From Candidatus Gastranaerophilales bacterium (GTDB taxonomy: Bacteria; Cyanobacteriota; Vampirovibrionia; Gastranaerophilales; Gastranaerophilaceae): a DNA stretch of 59,370 nt. The translations under genes and the position numbers were made by a program. The notes beneath the pieces were generated by a model. The model saw nothing but the letters and a program-made list of their open reading frames with translations. It was not told the DNA's origin and did not search any database. Below are positions 41,574 through 50,458 of this stretch, one piece after another. How positions within the stretch are numbered: position 1 is the stretch's first letter; the number at the start of each line of letters is the position of its first letter. Location: contig CALUQE010000011.1 in assembly GCA_944322845.1 (NCBI GenBank), positions 1-59,370 of the forward strand, in the 5' to 3' direction.

Positions 41574-42374
41574 CTACAGCTGTGAATGTTTTCTTGTCTG
41601 AGCACATTCGCAATTATTATTTTCAGCAGGAATCTTTTCTATCATAGTAAATAAAAGCTTTTTCAAATTATCCAGATTGTTATTGAATACCTGTATAACC
41701 TCGTGGTGAGAAACCGGCGGAACATCTCCTACAAGGCCTGCATCATAATCAGTTATCAGAGAAATATTCAGAGGGCACATATCCATTTCTTTTACAAGAT
41801 AAGCCTCCGGAAATGCTGTCATATTAATTACTTCCCAACCCTGAGAAGTAAAGAATTTTGATTCTGCCTTTGTTGAAAATCTCGGACCGTTAATAACAAC
41901 AACCGTTCCCGTTTCATGAACCTTTATACCGAGCTCTTTTGCAGTATCAATTGCTAATTTTCTGAGTTCAGGGCAATATGTTTCAGCCGCAGACGGGTGA
42001 GTTACAACAGGACCTTCAAAGAAAGTTGTCTTTCTCCCGTCTGTCCAGTCTACAAACTGATCGCAAACAACAAAATGTCCCGGTTCAACATGCTTTTGGA
42101 GACTTCCCGCAGCGCATGGAGAAATAACTCTTTTGCAGCCTACTTCTTTCATAGCCCAAACATTCGCTCTGTAGTTAATTAAATGAGGAAGTATGGTATG
42201 GCTTCTACCATGACGCGGCATAAATGCTACGTTATGAGAACCGATTTTACCTATAAACAAACTATCAGAAGGCATACCGTAAGGTGTTTCTACTTTTACT
42301 TCTTTTATATCATCTAAAAACTTATAAAACCCTGAACCGCCAAATACGCCAATATCTGCTAATTTTTCCATCAT
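41574..42374 (-). CDS. mtnP: 5'-methylthioadenosine phosphorylase
   Basis: The 266-residue enzyme splits methylthioadenosine into adenine and methylthioribose-1-phosphate. It has the MTAP start IGVFGGSGFYKF, phosphate-binding PRHGRSHTILPHLINYRANV, and NMTAFPEAYLVKEM near the adenosine site; ITDYDAGL ends the active-site set. The C-terminal tail NNNCECAQTRKHSQL is Cys-rich and beyond the usual family end. AAAGGG precedes the ATG; a second ATG follows directly. No other salvage genes (mtnA, mtnB) are near. Confidence 0.93.
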   Translation of the reverse strand: MMEKLADIGVFGGSGFYKFLDDIKEVKVETPYGMPSDSLFIGKIGSHNVAFMPRHGRSHTILPHLINYRANVWAMKEVGCKRVISPCAAGSLQKHVEPGHFVVCDQFVDWTDGRKTTFFEGPVVTHPSAAETYCPELRKLAIDTAKELGIKVHETGTVVVINGPRFSTKAESKFFTSQGWEVINMTAFPEAYLVKEMDMCPLNISLITDYDAGLVGDVPPVSHHEVIQVFNNNLDNLKKLLFTMIEKIPAENNNCECAQTRKHSQL

Positions 42375-42421
42375 TTAATCCCTTTCTTAACAATTACATG
42401 ATTCTATATTAGCATGAAAAT

Positions 42422-43012
42422 TTATATTAGTGTATCAATATTATCTTTAATAACTTTTTCTTCCGGCTGGTCTTTAAAAAATCCTGTTAAAATATCTGCA
42501 AGACTGCGTCTTGAACCATATGTAGAAGTACCAAGACATTCTATTTCTTCCGCTTTGATATCGGCAGGTACAATATGCTCTACAGCATTGTTTGCCAAAA
42601 CTTCCGGCCTTGTTTCAGTATATTTATACCCGATAACCTCATCCGGAGATTTTCCCCTATACTGACTGCCGGAAAATTTCCAGTCAATGGCTTTATTTAC
42701 GTCCCTTGTTTTTATATTTTCGGCAACTTCCTGCGGCAATTTCTGAACCGGAATCCTCAGCATTACCATCTCTTTTCCGCGGGCAATATAATCCAGAATT
42801 AATCTTGCAAGATTCATACGCTTATCTTTTGTCCACTGATGTACAAAATTGTCCAGATCGAACATAAATACACCTTTAACCATACCATCGGTTAAAGTAT
42901 CAGGCATTGCCTTCAAGAGTTTATCTTCTTTTATCTTTGCAAGTTTATCTGTTGTCGTAACATGGTATAAGTTCTTTGGTAAAACTTCATAAATTGTTGG
43001 TTTGATATTCAT
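42422..43012 (-). CDS. Protein with an ADP-ribosyltransferase-like N-terminus (tentative)
   Basis: The 196-residue protein starts MNIKPTIYEVLPKNLYHVTT, followed by DKLAKIKEDKLLKA. This fits the Y-H-x-T...I...GL opening of ART-like folds (for example DarT-type or DUF4433 domains). The later segment NAVEHIVPADIKAEEIE fits the glutamate-containing strand of the same fold. A catalytic Glu cannot be fixed by eye. AAGGAAAAT precedes the ATG. It stands alone; no antitoxin-like partner is seen. Alternative: an unrelated small alpha/beta protein. Confidence 0.5.
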   Translation of the reverse strand: MNIKPTIYEVLPKNLYHVTTTDKLAKIKEDKLLKAMPDTLTDGMVKGVFMFDLDNFVHQWTKDKRMNLARLILDYIARGKEMVMLRIPVQKLPQEVAENIKTRDVNKAIDWKFSGSQYRGKSPDEVIGYKYTETRPEVLANNAVEHIVPADIKAEEIECLGTSTYGSRRSLADILTGFFKDQPEEKVIKDNIDTLI

Positions 43013-43125
43013 AATAAAATTTTCCTTCCTTGACTACTTCATTAAACCAACTGAAAAATGTTTTTTGACATAAAAATGATTTTTCTTAACTTAAATTTAC
43101 AAAATTAAACAATTGACGGAAAATT

Positions 43126-43155
43126 TTGTCCCAAAAACAGTGTTTGTACTATAAT
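43126..43155 (+). promoter_or_regulatory. Promoter of the acetate-CoA ligase gene
   Basis: TTGTCC (43126-43131) and a consensus TATAAT (43150-43155) are 18 bp apart. The transcript would start about 35 nt before the ATG at 43195, with AAAGGAAGAG as ribosome-binding site. Confidence 0.68.
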
Positions 43156-43194
43156 TTTAATGTGGTTTTTTAAAAACAAGAAAGGAAGAGACTA

Positions 43195-45360
43195 ATGAAC
43201 GTTTTAGACAAAATCATGAAACCAAAATCAATTGCGGTTATTGGTGCTTCTACCAAAGAACACACAATTGGTTCAGATATTATGAAAAGATTACAGGAAT
43301 ACAATTTTAACGGCAAAATTTATCCTGTTAACCCTAAAGGCGGTATAATTGAAGGCTTACAGGCTTATACTTCTGTTATGGACGTTCCTGGAGAAGTCGA
43401 TTTGGCTATCATTGTTGTTAATGCAAAATTTGTACTTGCAACAATCGACCAATGCCATGAAAAAGGTATTAAGGGACTTTGCATCATTACTGCCGGTTTC
43501 AAAGAAACTGGCGCAGAAGGTGCTGAACTTGAAAAACAATTACTCGCAAAAGTTCGCGAATACGGTATGAGATGCGTTGGTCCAAACTGTCTGGGCGTTG
43601 TTAATACTCACCCTGAAATCAGAATGGACGGCTGCTTCGCTGAATCTTTGCCTGAAAGAGGAAACATAGGTTTCGTATCTCAATCAGGTGCTTTAGGCGG
43701 CGGCATTTTGAACATCTTAAAAGACCTTAACCTCGGTTTTGCTCAATTTATTTCTATCGGTAATCAGGCTGATGTTAACGCTGAAACCGCTCTTGAATAC
43801 TGGGAAAACGATTCTGACGTTGAACAAATTCTTCTTTATATGGAATCAATTCAGAACCCTGCAAACTTCAGAAAGCTTGCAACAAGAATTTCTAAGAAAA
43901 AACCTATTCTTGCCCTTAAAGCAGGACGTTCTGCAGCCGGTGCAAGCGCAGCTTCTTCACACACAGGCTCATTAGCCGGTGCAGACAAAGCTGCTAACGC
44001 TTTATTGCAGCAATCAGGCGTAATCAGAGAATACTCTCTTAAAGATTTGTTTGCGACTGCTAAAGTTTTTGCTAACTGCCCTATTCCGAAAGGAAACAGA
44101 GTTGCTATTATTACAAACTCTGGCGGCCCTGGTATTATGGCAACAGATGCTGTTTGCGAACACGGTATGCAAATGGCTAAATTAACAGATGCTACAAAAG
44201 AAAAATTAAGAAGTTTCTTACCTGCTGCGGCATCTGTTAAAAACCCTGTTGATATGATTGCTTCAGCTCCTATCGAACACTACCAGCAAACATTAGAAAC
44301 AGTTATTGCCGATGAAAATGTTGATATGATTATTACAATCTATCTTCCATTCTTGGGTTTAAAAGATATTGATGTTGCTAAAGCTCTTATGGAAATCAAG
44401 GCCAAGAATCCGCAGAAACCTGTTATCGGCGTATTTATGACTAAGAGTGAATTCTTCAACAAGATTTCTGATATGGATGTTAACATGCCATTCTTTATGT
44501 ACGCTGAAGAAGCTGCTGACGGCTTGAACAGATTAAATCAACAGAGATTATGGATGGAAAGAGAAGAAGGTAAGATTCCTACATTTGATGTTGATTACAA
44601 GAAAGCCCAAGAAATCATTGCAAAATCAATCAATGAAGGCAGAGATCAGTTAACTACACGTGAATCAATCGACGTACTTGATGCTTACGGAATCAGAGTT
44701 TGCAAATCAGGTTTTGCTAAATCTGAAGACGAAGCTGTATCAATCGCTGATTCTATCGGATACCCTGTTGTTATGAAGATGACTTCAAAAACAACTTCTC
44801 ACAAGACAGATGTCGGCGGTGTAAGAGTTAACATTCAATCTGCCGAACAGTTGAGAGCAGAATATCAGGATTTAATCGCAAAATTAACAGAAAAAGGACT
44901 TATTGAAGGTCTTGAAGGCGTTATCATTCAAGAAATGGTAAAAGGCAACAGAGAAATGGTTTGCGGTATTGCAACAGATCCTCAATACGGCCCGATGATG
45001 ATGTTCGGTTTAGGCGGTGTATTTATTGAAGTTATGAAAGACGTAACCTTCAGAATTGCTCCTTTAACAGATGTTGACGCTAAAGAAATGATTAAGTCAG
45101 TAAAAGCATACAAACTTCTTGAAGGTGCAAGAGGTACTAAACCTGCTCAGATGGAACAAATCGAAGAAACATTGTTGAGATTATCTCAACTTGTTAACGA
45201 TTTTAAATTCATCGACGAATTAGACATCAATCCGCTGTTGATTTCTGAAAAAACAGGTGAAGGTATTGCAGTAGACGGACGTATTAAAGTTAGAATGGCA
45301 GAAGCTCAAGAAGCTTTGAACTACCATTGCAAAGACGGCGTTTGCGCTTGCTCTTTATAA
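43195..45360 (+). CDS. Acetate-CoA ligase (ADP-forming), fused alpha/beta type
   Basis: The 721-residue enzyme turns acetyl-CoA, ADP and phosphate into acetate, CoA and ATP, an energy-saving step in anaerobes. The N-terminal CoA-binding domain (about 1-135) starts PKSIAVIGASTKEHTIGSDI. Next come the ligase domains with FVSQSGALGGGILN and the phosphohistidine loop SSHTGSLAGADK (His about 258). An ATP-grasp domain (about 480-710) carries PVVMKMTSKTTSHKTDVGGV. Alpha and beta subunits are fused, unlike the split archaeal form. Codon use is like that of highly expressed genes here. The C-terminal tail YHCKDGVCACSL is Cys-rich. A terminator follows. Confidence 0.94.
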   Translation: MNVLDKIMKPKSIAVIGASTKEHTIGSDIMKRLQEYNFNGKIYPVNPKGGIIEGLQAYTSVMDVPGEVDLAIIVVNAKFVLATIDQCHEKGIKGLCIITAGFKETGAEGAELEKQLLAKVREYGMRCVGPNCLGVVNTHPEIRMDGCFAESLPERGNIGFVSQSGALGGGILNILKDLNLGFAQFISIGNQADVNAETALEYWENDSDVEQILLYMESIQNPANFRKLATRISKKKPILALKAGRSAAGASAASSHTGSLAGADKAANALLQQSGVIREYSLKDLFATAKVFANCPIPKGNRVAIITNSGGPGIMATDAVCEHGMQMAKLTDATKEKLRSFLPAAASVKNPVDMIASAPIEHYQQTLETVIADENVDMIITIYLPFLGLKDIDVAKALMEIKAKNPQKPVIGVFMTKSEFFNKISDMDVNMPFFMYAEEAADGLNRLNQQRLWMEREEGKIPTFDVDYKKAQEIIAKSINEGRDQLTTRESIDVLDAYGIRVCKSGFAKSEDEAVSIADSIGYPVVMKMTSKTTSHKTDVGGVRVNIQSAEQLRAEYQDLIAKLTEKGLIEGLEGVIIQEMVKGNREMVCGIATDPQYGPMMMFGLGGVFIEVMKDVTFRIAPLTDVDAKEMIKSVKAYKLLEGARGTKPAQMEQIEETLLRLSQLVNDFKFIDELDINPLLISEKTGEGIAVDGRIKVRMAEAQEALNYHCKDGVCACSL

Positions 45361-45369
45361 TAAAAACTA

Positions 45370-45409
45370 AAAAAGAAGGACGAAACAGTTTGTTTCGTCC
45401 TTCTTTTTT
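45370..45409 (+). terminator. Terminator after acetate-CoA ligase
   Basis: AAAAGAAGGACGAAAC (45371-45386) pairs with GTTTCGTCCTTCTTTT (45392-45407) around a 5-base loop, with flanking A- and T-runs that allow action from both sides. Confidence 0.95.
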
Positions 45410-45465
45410 ATTGCAAAAACTCAGTTTATACATTAAAATAGTAAATACTATAGTCTGGAGTTCGT

Positions 45466-45900
45466 ATGAATAAAAAAATTCTATTAACTATTTTCTTAGC
45501 TGCTATTTTGGCTCTTTGTACTGCTATATTTGTATTTTATAAACTCCAAAATTCTCACCCAAAAGAAGCTATTCAACAAAAAGAAGAAATAAAAGTCGAG
45601 GTAAAAAAAGATTTACCAGAGATAAAACAAGAAGAAGTTAAAACAAAAGTACAACAACCGCCTAAAAAAGTACAAAGGGTTTACAAAAAACAAGCTGTTG
45701 AATCAAAAACAGAGGTTAAGCCGGTTCCTAAACAGAAAACAGAACCGATAAAAAAAGAACAAATTGAAAATAAAAATATTAATAATGAAGAAAAAATTAG
45801 TGTTAAAAACTCAGAAGAAGAATCTGGTGCTGTTGTTATTCCTGTTAAATATACGACCAAAAACACTTATAAATACGTCTATACTCCAAATAGATTTTGA
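45466..45900 (+). CDS. Membrane-anchored Lys/Glu/Pro-rich protein, TonB-linker-like
   Basis: The 144-residue protein has an N-terminal membrane segment (ILLTIFLAAILALCTAIFVF) and a periplasmic-type linker rich in Lys, Glu, Val and Pro (KVQQPPKKVQRVYKKQAVES). This looks like the stiff spacer of TonB, but the TonB C-terminal domain is missing; the end is a short beta-like VKYTTKNTYKYVYTPNRF. It might bridge the envelope. CTGGAG precedes the start. Function unknown. Confidence 0.65.
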   Translation: MNKKILLTIFLAAILALCTAIFVFYKLQNSHPKEAIQQKEEIKVEVKKDLPEIKQEEVKTKVQQPPKKVQRVYKKQAVESKTEVKPVPKQKTEPIKKEQIENKNINNEEKISVKNSEEESGAVVIPVKYTTKNTYKYVYTPNRF

Positions 45901-45976
45901 TTACAAAATATTCAAATCTTTTTACAATAAAATTCAAGTTTGCATATAACTTTTAAATAATTAGATTATACATGCA

Positions 45977-47137
45977 TTACTTAGTACACTTTGTCATCAA
46001 ATACGTAATCTCTTTTTCTGAAATTTTTTTAAGAAGTTCTGCTGTTGTACTACAATATTTTTTAATTTCCGGATTTTGAGTTTCTAAAAAAAGTTTAATT
46101 ATTGAATTTTGGAGATTTCCAAATCTTTTTTTCAAATTTTCTATGTACAAAGGTAAATTATTATATAAAATATCGTCATGCGGCAAATTTGGATCATTTC
46201 TAAACCAATATTCTGTCAAAAGTTCTTTTATTCGCATTGATTGTTTTTCTATAGAAACAATTTCCTTAGACGGATTTTTAAATAACATTCCCAATATTTT
46301 AGAATAATTAACGGCTTCTTTAGGAATTTCAGACATTGCACATTTCTGAGAATATAAATCTGCCATCCGTATAAAAAATACTGAAGCCCGTTTTAAATAC
46401 CTTTCTACAAAATTATTACTTCTCTCTTCACTATTTGGATACCGTTCTAATTCGCCAATAATTTTCCCTACAGTTCTTATTTCAAATCCTGCCATATTAG
46501 TCGTAAACGGGAAATATGTATTTCTTGAAAGGTGACACAAATCTGATTTAACACTTTCATTTATTTTATTAAAACTTTGCTCTTTCGAAATTTCAAAATC
46601 AAAGAACTTTGGTTCATCTCCAGAAAAAACAATATTTGCCATACTATAATCGTAAAAAGCCAAACCAGAGCGCTCTATTTTGAATAATTCATCTAAAATA
46701 TTTCCTATTAGAGTATCCGACATTGAATCCTTTAATTTCGAAAGGCTTTCCCCCTCTTGAAAAGTCGTTACCAAATATTTTTTACCACGATTTTCAAATA
46801 AATCTACAAAACGCTGAACTCTTTTACAATCAGGAGGAAGTTTTTTCAAATTTTTAGCCTCTAATTGAGGGTTTCGTCCTTCATATTCTTGCGCATATTC
46901 CTTAACCGCTAATATTGGTCTTTGGGGCAATATTACTTTATATACCTTGCCTAAAGAACCTTGCTTCACATCTTTTGATTTCGAAATTTCACATATAATC
47001 TGATTTTTCTCACACAAATTTAAAGGAGAAATATTTTCAGCACTACCAAAACTAACGTAGTAATTAGAACTCATATTTTTCTGCTTAGTTTTCAAATTGT
47101 TAGCAAAACAAGCAGCACCAATAGGATTAACAAACAT
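45977..47137 (-). CDS. Protein-kinase-fold protein, possible effector
   Basis: The 386-residue protein carries protein-kinase elements in order: a Gly loop KQGSLGKVYKV (residues 58-68), a Lys in ILAVKEYA (K79), a Glu candidate in QLEAKNL (E93), catalytic-loop YDYSMANI (D163, N168) and metal-binding FFDFEI (D180). The usual catalytic-loop Lys is Ser. The C-terminal half (about 210-386) is helical and matches nothing known. The N-terminal 35 residues (VNPIGAACFANN...YYVSFGSAE) precede the fold. No membrane segment. It could phosphorylate a protein or small molecule; host-directed action is speculation. Confidence 0.7.
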   Translation of the reverse strand: MFVNPIGAACFANNLKTKQKNMSSNYYVSFGSAENISPLNLCEKNQIICEISKSKDVKQGSLGKVYKVILPQRPILAVKEYAQEYEGRNPQLEAKNLKKLPPDCKRVQRFVDLFENRGKKYLVTTFQEGESLSKLKDSMSDTLIGNILDELFKIERSGLAFYDYSMANIVFSGDEPKFFDFEISKEQSFNKINESVKSDLCHLSRNTYFPFTTNMAGFEIRTVGKIIGELERYPNSEERSNNFVERYLKRASVFFIRMADLYSQKCAMSEIPKEAVNYSKILGMLFKNPSKEIVSIEKQSMRIKELLTEYWFRNDPNLPHDDILYNNLPLYIENLKKRFGNLQNSIIKLFLETQNPEIKKYCSTTAELLKKISEKEITYLMTKCTK

Positions 47138-47279
47138 TTTTCACACACACTCCTTAATCACAAGAGTATTATAATACAAAAGAAATAGATTATAACAAAT
47201 TACCCTTCAAAACATCTGGAAATTCTTTCATGAATATATTACTATATATTTATAAGTAATTTTAGGGAGAGGGGATTTT

Positions 47280-49850
47280 ATGAAAAAAATACTAATAATC
47301 TTTGCTTTATTAATTTTTACGACGGCCGCGTGGGCTGCCGGATACACTGTTCAAAAACTTCCTAACGGTCAGACGGTTGTAGTTTATCCGATAAAAGACA
47401 ATCCTATTGTTACGATAGATACCTGGATTAAGACAGGCTCAATTAATGAAAACGACACAAATAACGGTGTTGCGCACTTCTTGGAACACCTTTTCTTCAA
47501 GGGAACAAAAGCTCATCCTACTGGCGAACTTGAAAAAATCCTTGAATCTAAAGGTGCGATAGTTAATGCTGCTACAAGCAAAGATTTTACACACTATTAC
47601 ATAACAATCCCTTCAAAATATTTTGATACAGCAATAGATTTACATTCTGATATGCTTCTTAATCCGCAAATTCCAAGAAAAGAATTGGAAAAAGAAAGAA
47701 AAGTTGTATTAGAAGAAATTGCTAAAGACGGCAATACACCTTCTCAAAAGGCTTATGATAACCTAAACAGCATGATGTATACAAAACATCCATACAAAAG
47801 AAAAGTTATAGGTTCTGCTGATATTATAGGAACTATTAGAAGAGAGGAAATTCTTGAATATTTTAATAATTTCTACGCTCCTTCTAATATGGTAACTCTT
47901 GTTGTAGGCGATGTTGAGCCGGATAAAGCCGTTGCAAAAATCCAGCAATCGTTTAATCAGGAATATAAAAAGCCTATAAATAAACACTATAGAAAAGAAA
48001 GCCCGCTTCAGAGCCAGAAGCGTAAAATTGATTACACTGACACACAATCAGGATATATGATGATTGGCTTCAGAGGAGTGAATATTGCTGACAAAGAAAC
48101 CTTTGCACTTGATGTTCTGGCTGAAATACTCGGGGGCGGCAAATCTTCAAGACTTTATAGGGACATAAAAGAGCAAAAAGGCCTTGCGTTTTCAATTTCC
48201 GCTTCTAACGGAAGCTACCGAGACGACGGAATATTTTATATAAGCGCAAACTTCACTCCAACAAGTCTCGAAAAGCTTGAAAAAGAAATCTTTGAAGAAA
48301 TTACAAATATACAAAAATACGGTATTACTGATGAAGAACTCCAGAGAGCTAAAAATGTAATTGTTCAGGATACTTATTATTCAAGAGAATCCACTTCTAA
48401 TATTTCCTCCGAACTCGGATATATTATGGCACTCACAAACAGTTCCGAACTATACGATACTTATGTGGACGGAATTAAACAGGTTACGGCGGAACAGGTT
48501 GTAAATGCCGCTAAAAAATACCTTGGAGTTAATAGAAGTGCGGTTTCCGTAGTTCTGCCGGAATCAATGAAAGGGGCAAATGAGGTTAAGGAAATCAAAT
48601 CTCATTCCGCCACAAAGGTTTCCGAGCATAACGGAGTAACCAAATATCAGGTTGATAACGGTTCAACTCTGCTTGTTAACCGCAATCAAAACAACGATAT
48701 CATTGCAATGAGCATTATTGCAAAGGGCGGCGAATTTCTGGAAAGCATTCCGGGAGAAGGGACTTTAGCAGCTGCTGTTATGACTAAGGGTACAAAGAAA
48801 TATTCCGCTCAAGAGCTTGCACAACTTATGGATGAAAACGGTATTATAATTGAGCCTGGCTGCAGTGAAGATTTCTTTGTAATTAACGTTCAGACAACCA
48901 CAGCGCAGCTTGATAAGACAATGGAAATCTTGGATGAAATTATGAATAACGCTACATTCGATGATTACGAAATCGAGAAAAAACGCTCCGAGATTTTAAA
49001 CAAAATCCGCCAGAGAAGAGATGTTCCGATGAACATTGCACTGGAAAACTTTAAAACAATAATTTTTGAAGGAAGCGTTTATTCACACTCAAATAAAATC
49101 TTAGAAAAAACACTCCCGACAATTCAAAAGGAAGATATTGTTAAGTATTATAATAAAGTGCTGGACTCAAAAAATGTTATCGTATCAATAAACGGTAATG
49201 TAGACCCGCAAAAAATGATTACTGAATTCGGTTCTATTTTAAAAGACAAAAATGCACCGGCAGTAAATTATGCAAACTACAAGGTTACAAAAGCAACCGA
49301 GCCCAAAACAGCATCGCAAACAATTAAAGATTTGAAAACTTCATGGCTGTTTCTCGGCTGGCAAACTTCAGGAGTTCAGAACAAAAAAGACTTTGTAACA
49401 CTCAAAGTTATGAATACAATTCTCGGCTCCGGCATGAGCTCCAGACTCTTTAAGAACCTCAGAGAACAGGACGGACTCGCTTATCAGTTAGGTTCAAGCT
49501 ACTCACCGCAAATGCTTGCAGGAACATTCTTTGCCTACATCGGTACAAATCCGGATACGCTTGATTACTCCAGAGAAAAGATTCTCAAAGAAATCGAAAG
49601 ATTAAAAATGGAATTTGTTTCCGATACAGAATTACAGGACGCTAAAGACCGCCTCAAAGGAAGTTTCATTATTGCGATGGAAACAAATGCCGAAAAAGCC
49701 TCGAATATCGGGATTTTTGAAACTTACGGCTTCGGGTATGATTTCTTGAATGAATACATCAAAATGATTGATGAAGTCACCGCATCAGATATCATAAGCG
49801 TTGCGAACAAGTATTTTAATAACAATATTATTCAATCATACGTAAAATAA
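47280..49850 (+). CDS. Secreted M16-family zinc metalloprotease (two-domain)
   Basis: The 856-residue protein has a signal peptide (MKKILIIFALLIFTTAAWA) and the inverted zinc motif HFLEH (H66, E69, H70), with the third ligand in LEKERKVVLEEIAKDG. A second, degenerate M16 repeat fills the C-terminal half; the motif RLFKNLREQDGLAYQLGSSY, which closes over substrates, lies there. M16 chambers degrade peptides or partly unfolded proteins, here in the periplasm. GGGAGAGGGG precedes the start. A GGTCAGG hairpin ends the gene, and a DUF559 element follows. Confidence 0.92.
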   Translation: MKKILIIFALLIFTTAAWAAGYTVQKLPNGQTVVVYPIKDNPIVTIDTWIKTGSINENDTNNGVAHFLEHLFFKGTKAHPTGELEKILESKGAIVNAATSKDFTHYYITIPSKYFDTAIDLHSDMLLNPQIPRKELEKERKVVLEEIAKDGNTPSQKAYDNLNSMMYTKHPYKRKVIGSADIIGTIRREEILEYFNNFYAPSNMVTLVVGDVEPDKAVAKIQQSFNQEYKKPINKHYRKESPLQSQKRKIDYTDTQSGYMMIGFRGVNIADKETFALDVLAEILGGGKSSRLYRDIKEQKGLAFSISASNGSYRDDGIFYISANFTPTSLEKLEKEIFEEITNIQKYGITDEELQRAKNVIVQDTYYSRESTSNISSELGYIMALTNSSELYDTYVDGIKQVTAEQVVNAAKKYLGVNRSAVSVVLPESMKGANEVKEIKSHSATKVSEHNGVTKYQVDNGSTLLVNRNQNNDIIAMSIIAKGGEFLESIPGEGTLAAAVMTKGTKKYSAQELAQLMDENGIIIEPGCSEDFFVINVQTTTAQLDKTMEILDEIMNNATFDDYEIEKKRSEILNKIRQRRDVPMNIALENFKTIIFEGSVYSHSNKILEKTLPTIQKEDIVKYYNKVLDSKNVIVSINGNVDPQKMITEFGSILKDKNAPAVNYANYKVTKATEPKTASQTIKDLKTSWLFLGWQTSGVQNKKDFVTLKVMNTILGSGMSSRLFKNLREQDGLAYQLGSSYSPQMLAGTFFAYIGTNPDTLDYSREKILKEIERLKMEFVSDTELQDAKDRLKGSFIIAMETNAEKASNIGIFETYGFGYDFLNEYIKMIDEVTASDIISVANKYFNNNIIQSYVK

Positions 49851-49862
49851 TTTCTAAGTCAG

Positions 49863-49890
49863 GGTCAGGCATTGCCTGACCTGATATTTT
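49863..49890 (+). terminator. GGTCAGGCA hairpin, probable terminator of the M16 gene
   Basis: GGTCAGGCA (49863-49871) and TGCCTGACC (49873-49881) form a stem followed by TGATATTTTT. It shares the GTCAGG/CCTGAC core with 21558-21574. Confidence 0.7.
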
Positions 49891-49902
49891 TCACCTTCCA
49901 AA

Positions 49903-50376
49903 GAACGACAGCGCGCGTTCCCTCTCCAGCGGGGAGGGTTAGGGAGGGGGAAAATATTAATATAATTATGCTAAAATTAACTCATGAACAATATTGACCT
50001 TGCAAGAAAACTCCGAAAAAATCTAACACCACAAGAAAAAATACTATGGCAACTACTTAGAAATCATCAATTTTACGGCTATGAAATAAGACGCCAATCA
50101 CCAATCGGCAAATACATTGTGGATTTTGTCTGCAGAAAGAAAAAAATCATAATAGAACTCGACGGCAGTCAGCATAATTCACCGGAAAATATCCAGGCAG
50201 ACGCAGAAAGAACAATTTATTTAGAATCTAAAGGATATAAAGTGGTAAGGTTTTGGAATAATGAGATTACAAATAATATAGATGGTGTTTACAAAAAATT
50301 ACAAAAAGAATTTGGAATAATTGATTAACCCCCACCCTAACCCTCCCCGCTGGAGAGGGAACGTGCGCTGTCGTTC
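49903..50376 (+). mobile_element. Putative miniature mobile element: DUF559 gene between ~48-bp inverted repeats
   Basis: The left end (49903-49950) begins GAACGACAGCGCGCGTTCCC; the right end (50328-50376), read in reverse, begins GAACGACAGCGCACGTTCCC. Over about 48 bases they differ at two positions. Each end also holds its own hairpin (CCCTCTCC/GGGGAGGG). Only the DUF559 gene lies between. One base further out, both sides continue CAAA / TTTG with a single-base offset, and no target-site duplication is clear. Solo copies of the inner repeat occur at 17615-17636 and 25807-25840. The layout resembles REP-transposase (RAYT) systems, as an analogy only. Confidence 0.7.
49984..50328 (+). CDS. 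DUF559 endonuclease-domain protein (PD-(D/E)XK, Vsr-like)
   Basis: The 114-residue protein has the DUF559 pattern: LARKLRKNLTPQEKILWQLL, then YIVDFVCRKKKIIIELDGSQH, in which D (IVDF), E and D (IELDG) form the PD-(D/E)XK-type site, then ESKGYKVVRFWNNEI. The fold is close to Vsr mismatch endonucleases. The gene fills the element between inverted repeats at 49903-50376, and its stop codon lies at the edge of the right repeat. A role in cutting or moving that repeat is an inference from layout only. No ribosome-binding site is strong. Confidence 0.92.
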   Translation: MNNIDLARKLRKNLTPQEKILWQLLRNHQFYGYEIRRQSPIGKYIVDFVCRKKKIIIELDGSQHNSPENIQADAERTIYLESKGYKVVRFWNNEITNNIDGVYKKLQKEFGIID

Positions 50377-50458
50377 ATTTGAATAATAATTTTAAATTTA
50401 TTAGCAAAAAAAATTATTACAAGTTTTTATCCAATATACACATATTATAGGGAGAATT

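Noticed and set aside
45466..45900. TonB protein
   Set aside because: The linker is TonB-like but the C-terminal receptor-binding domain and ExbB/ExbD neighbours are missing.
49984..50328. Restriction-modification or Vsr repair system
   Set aside because: No methyltransferase gene is near the DUF559 gene, and the flanking inverted repeats suggest another context.
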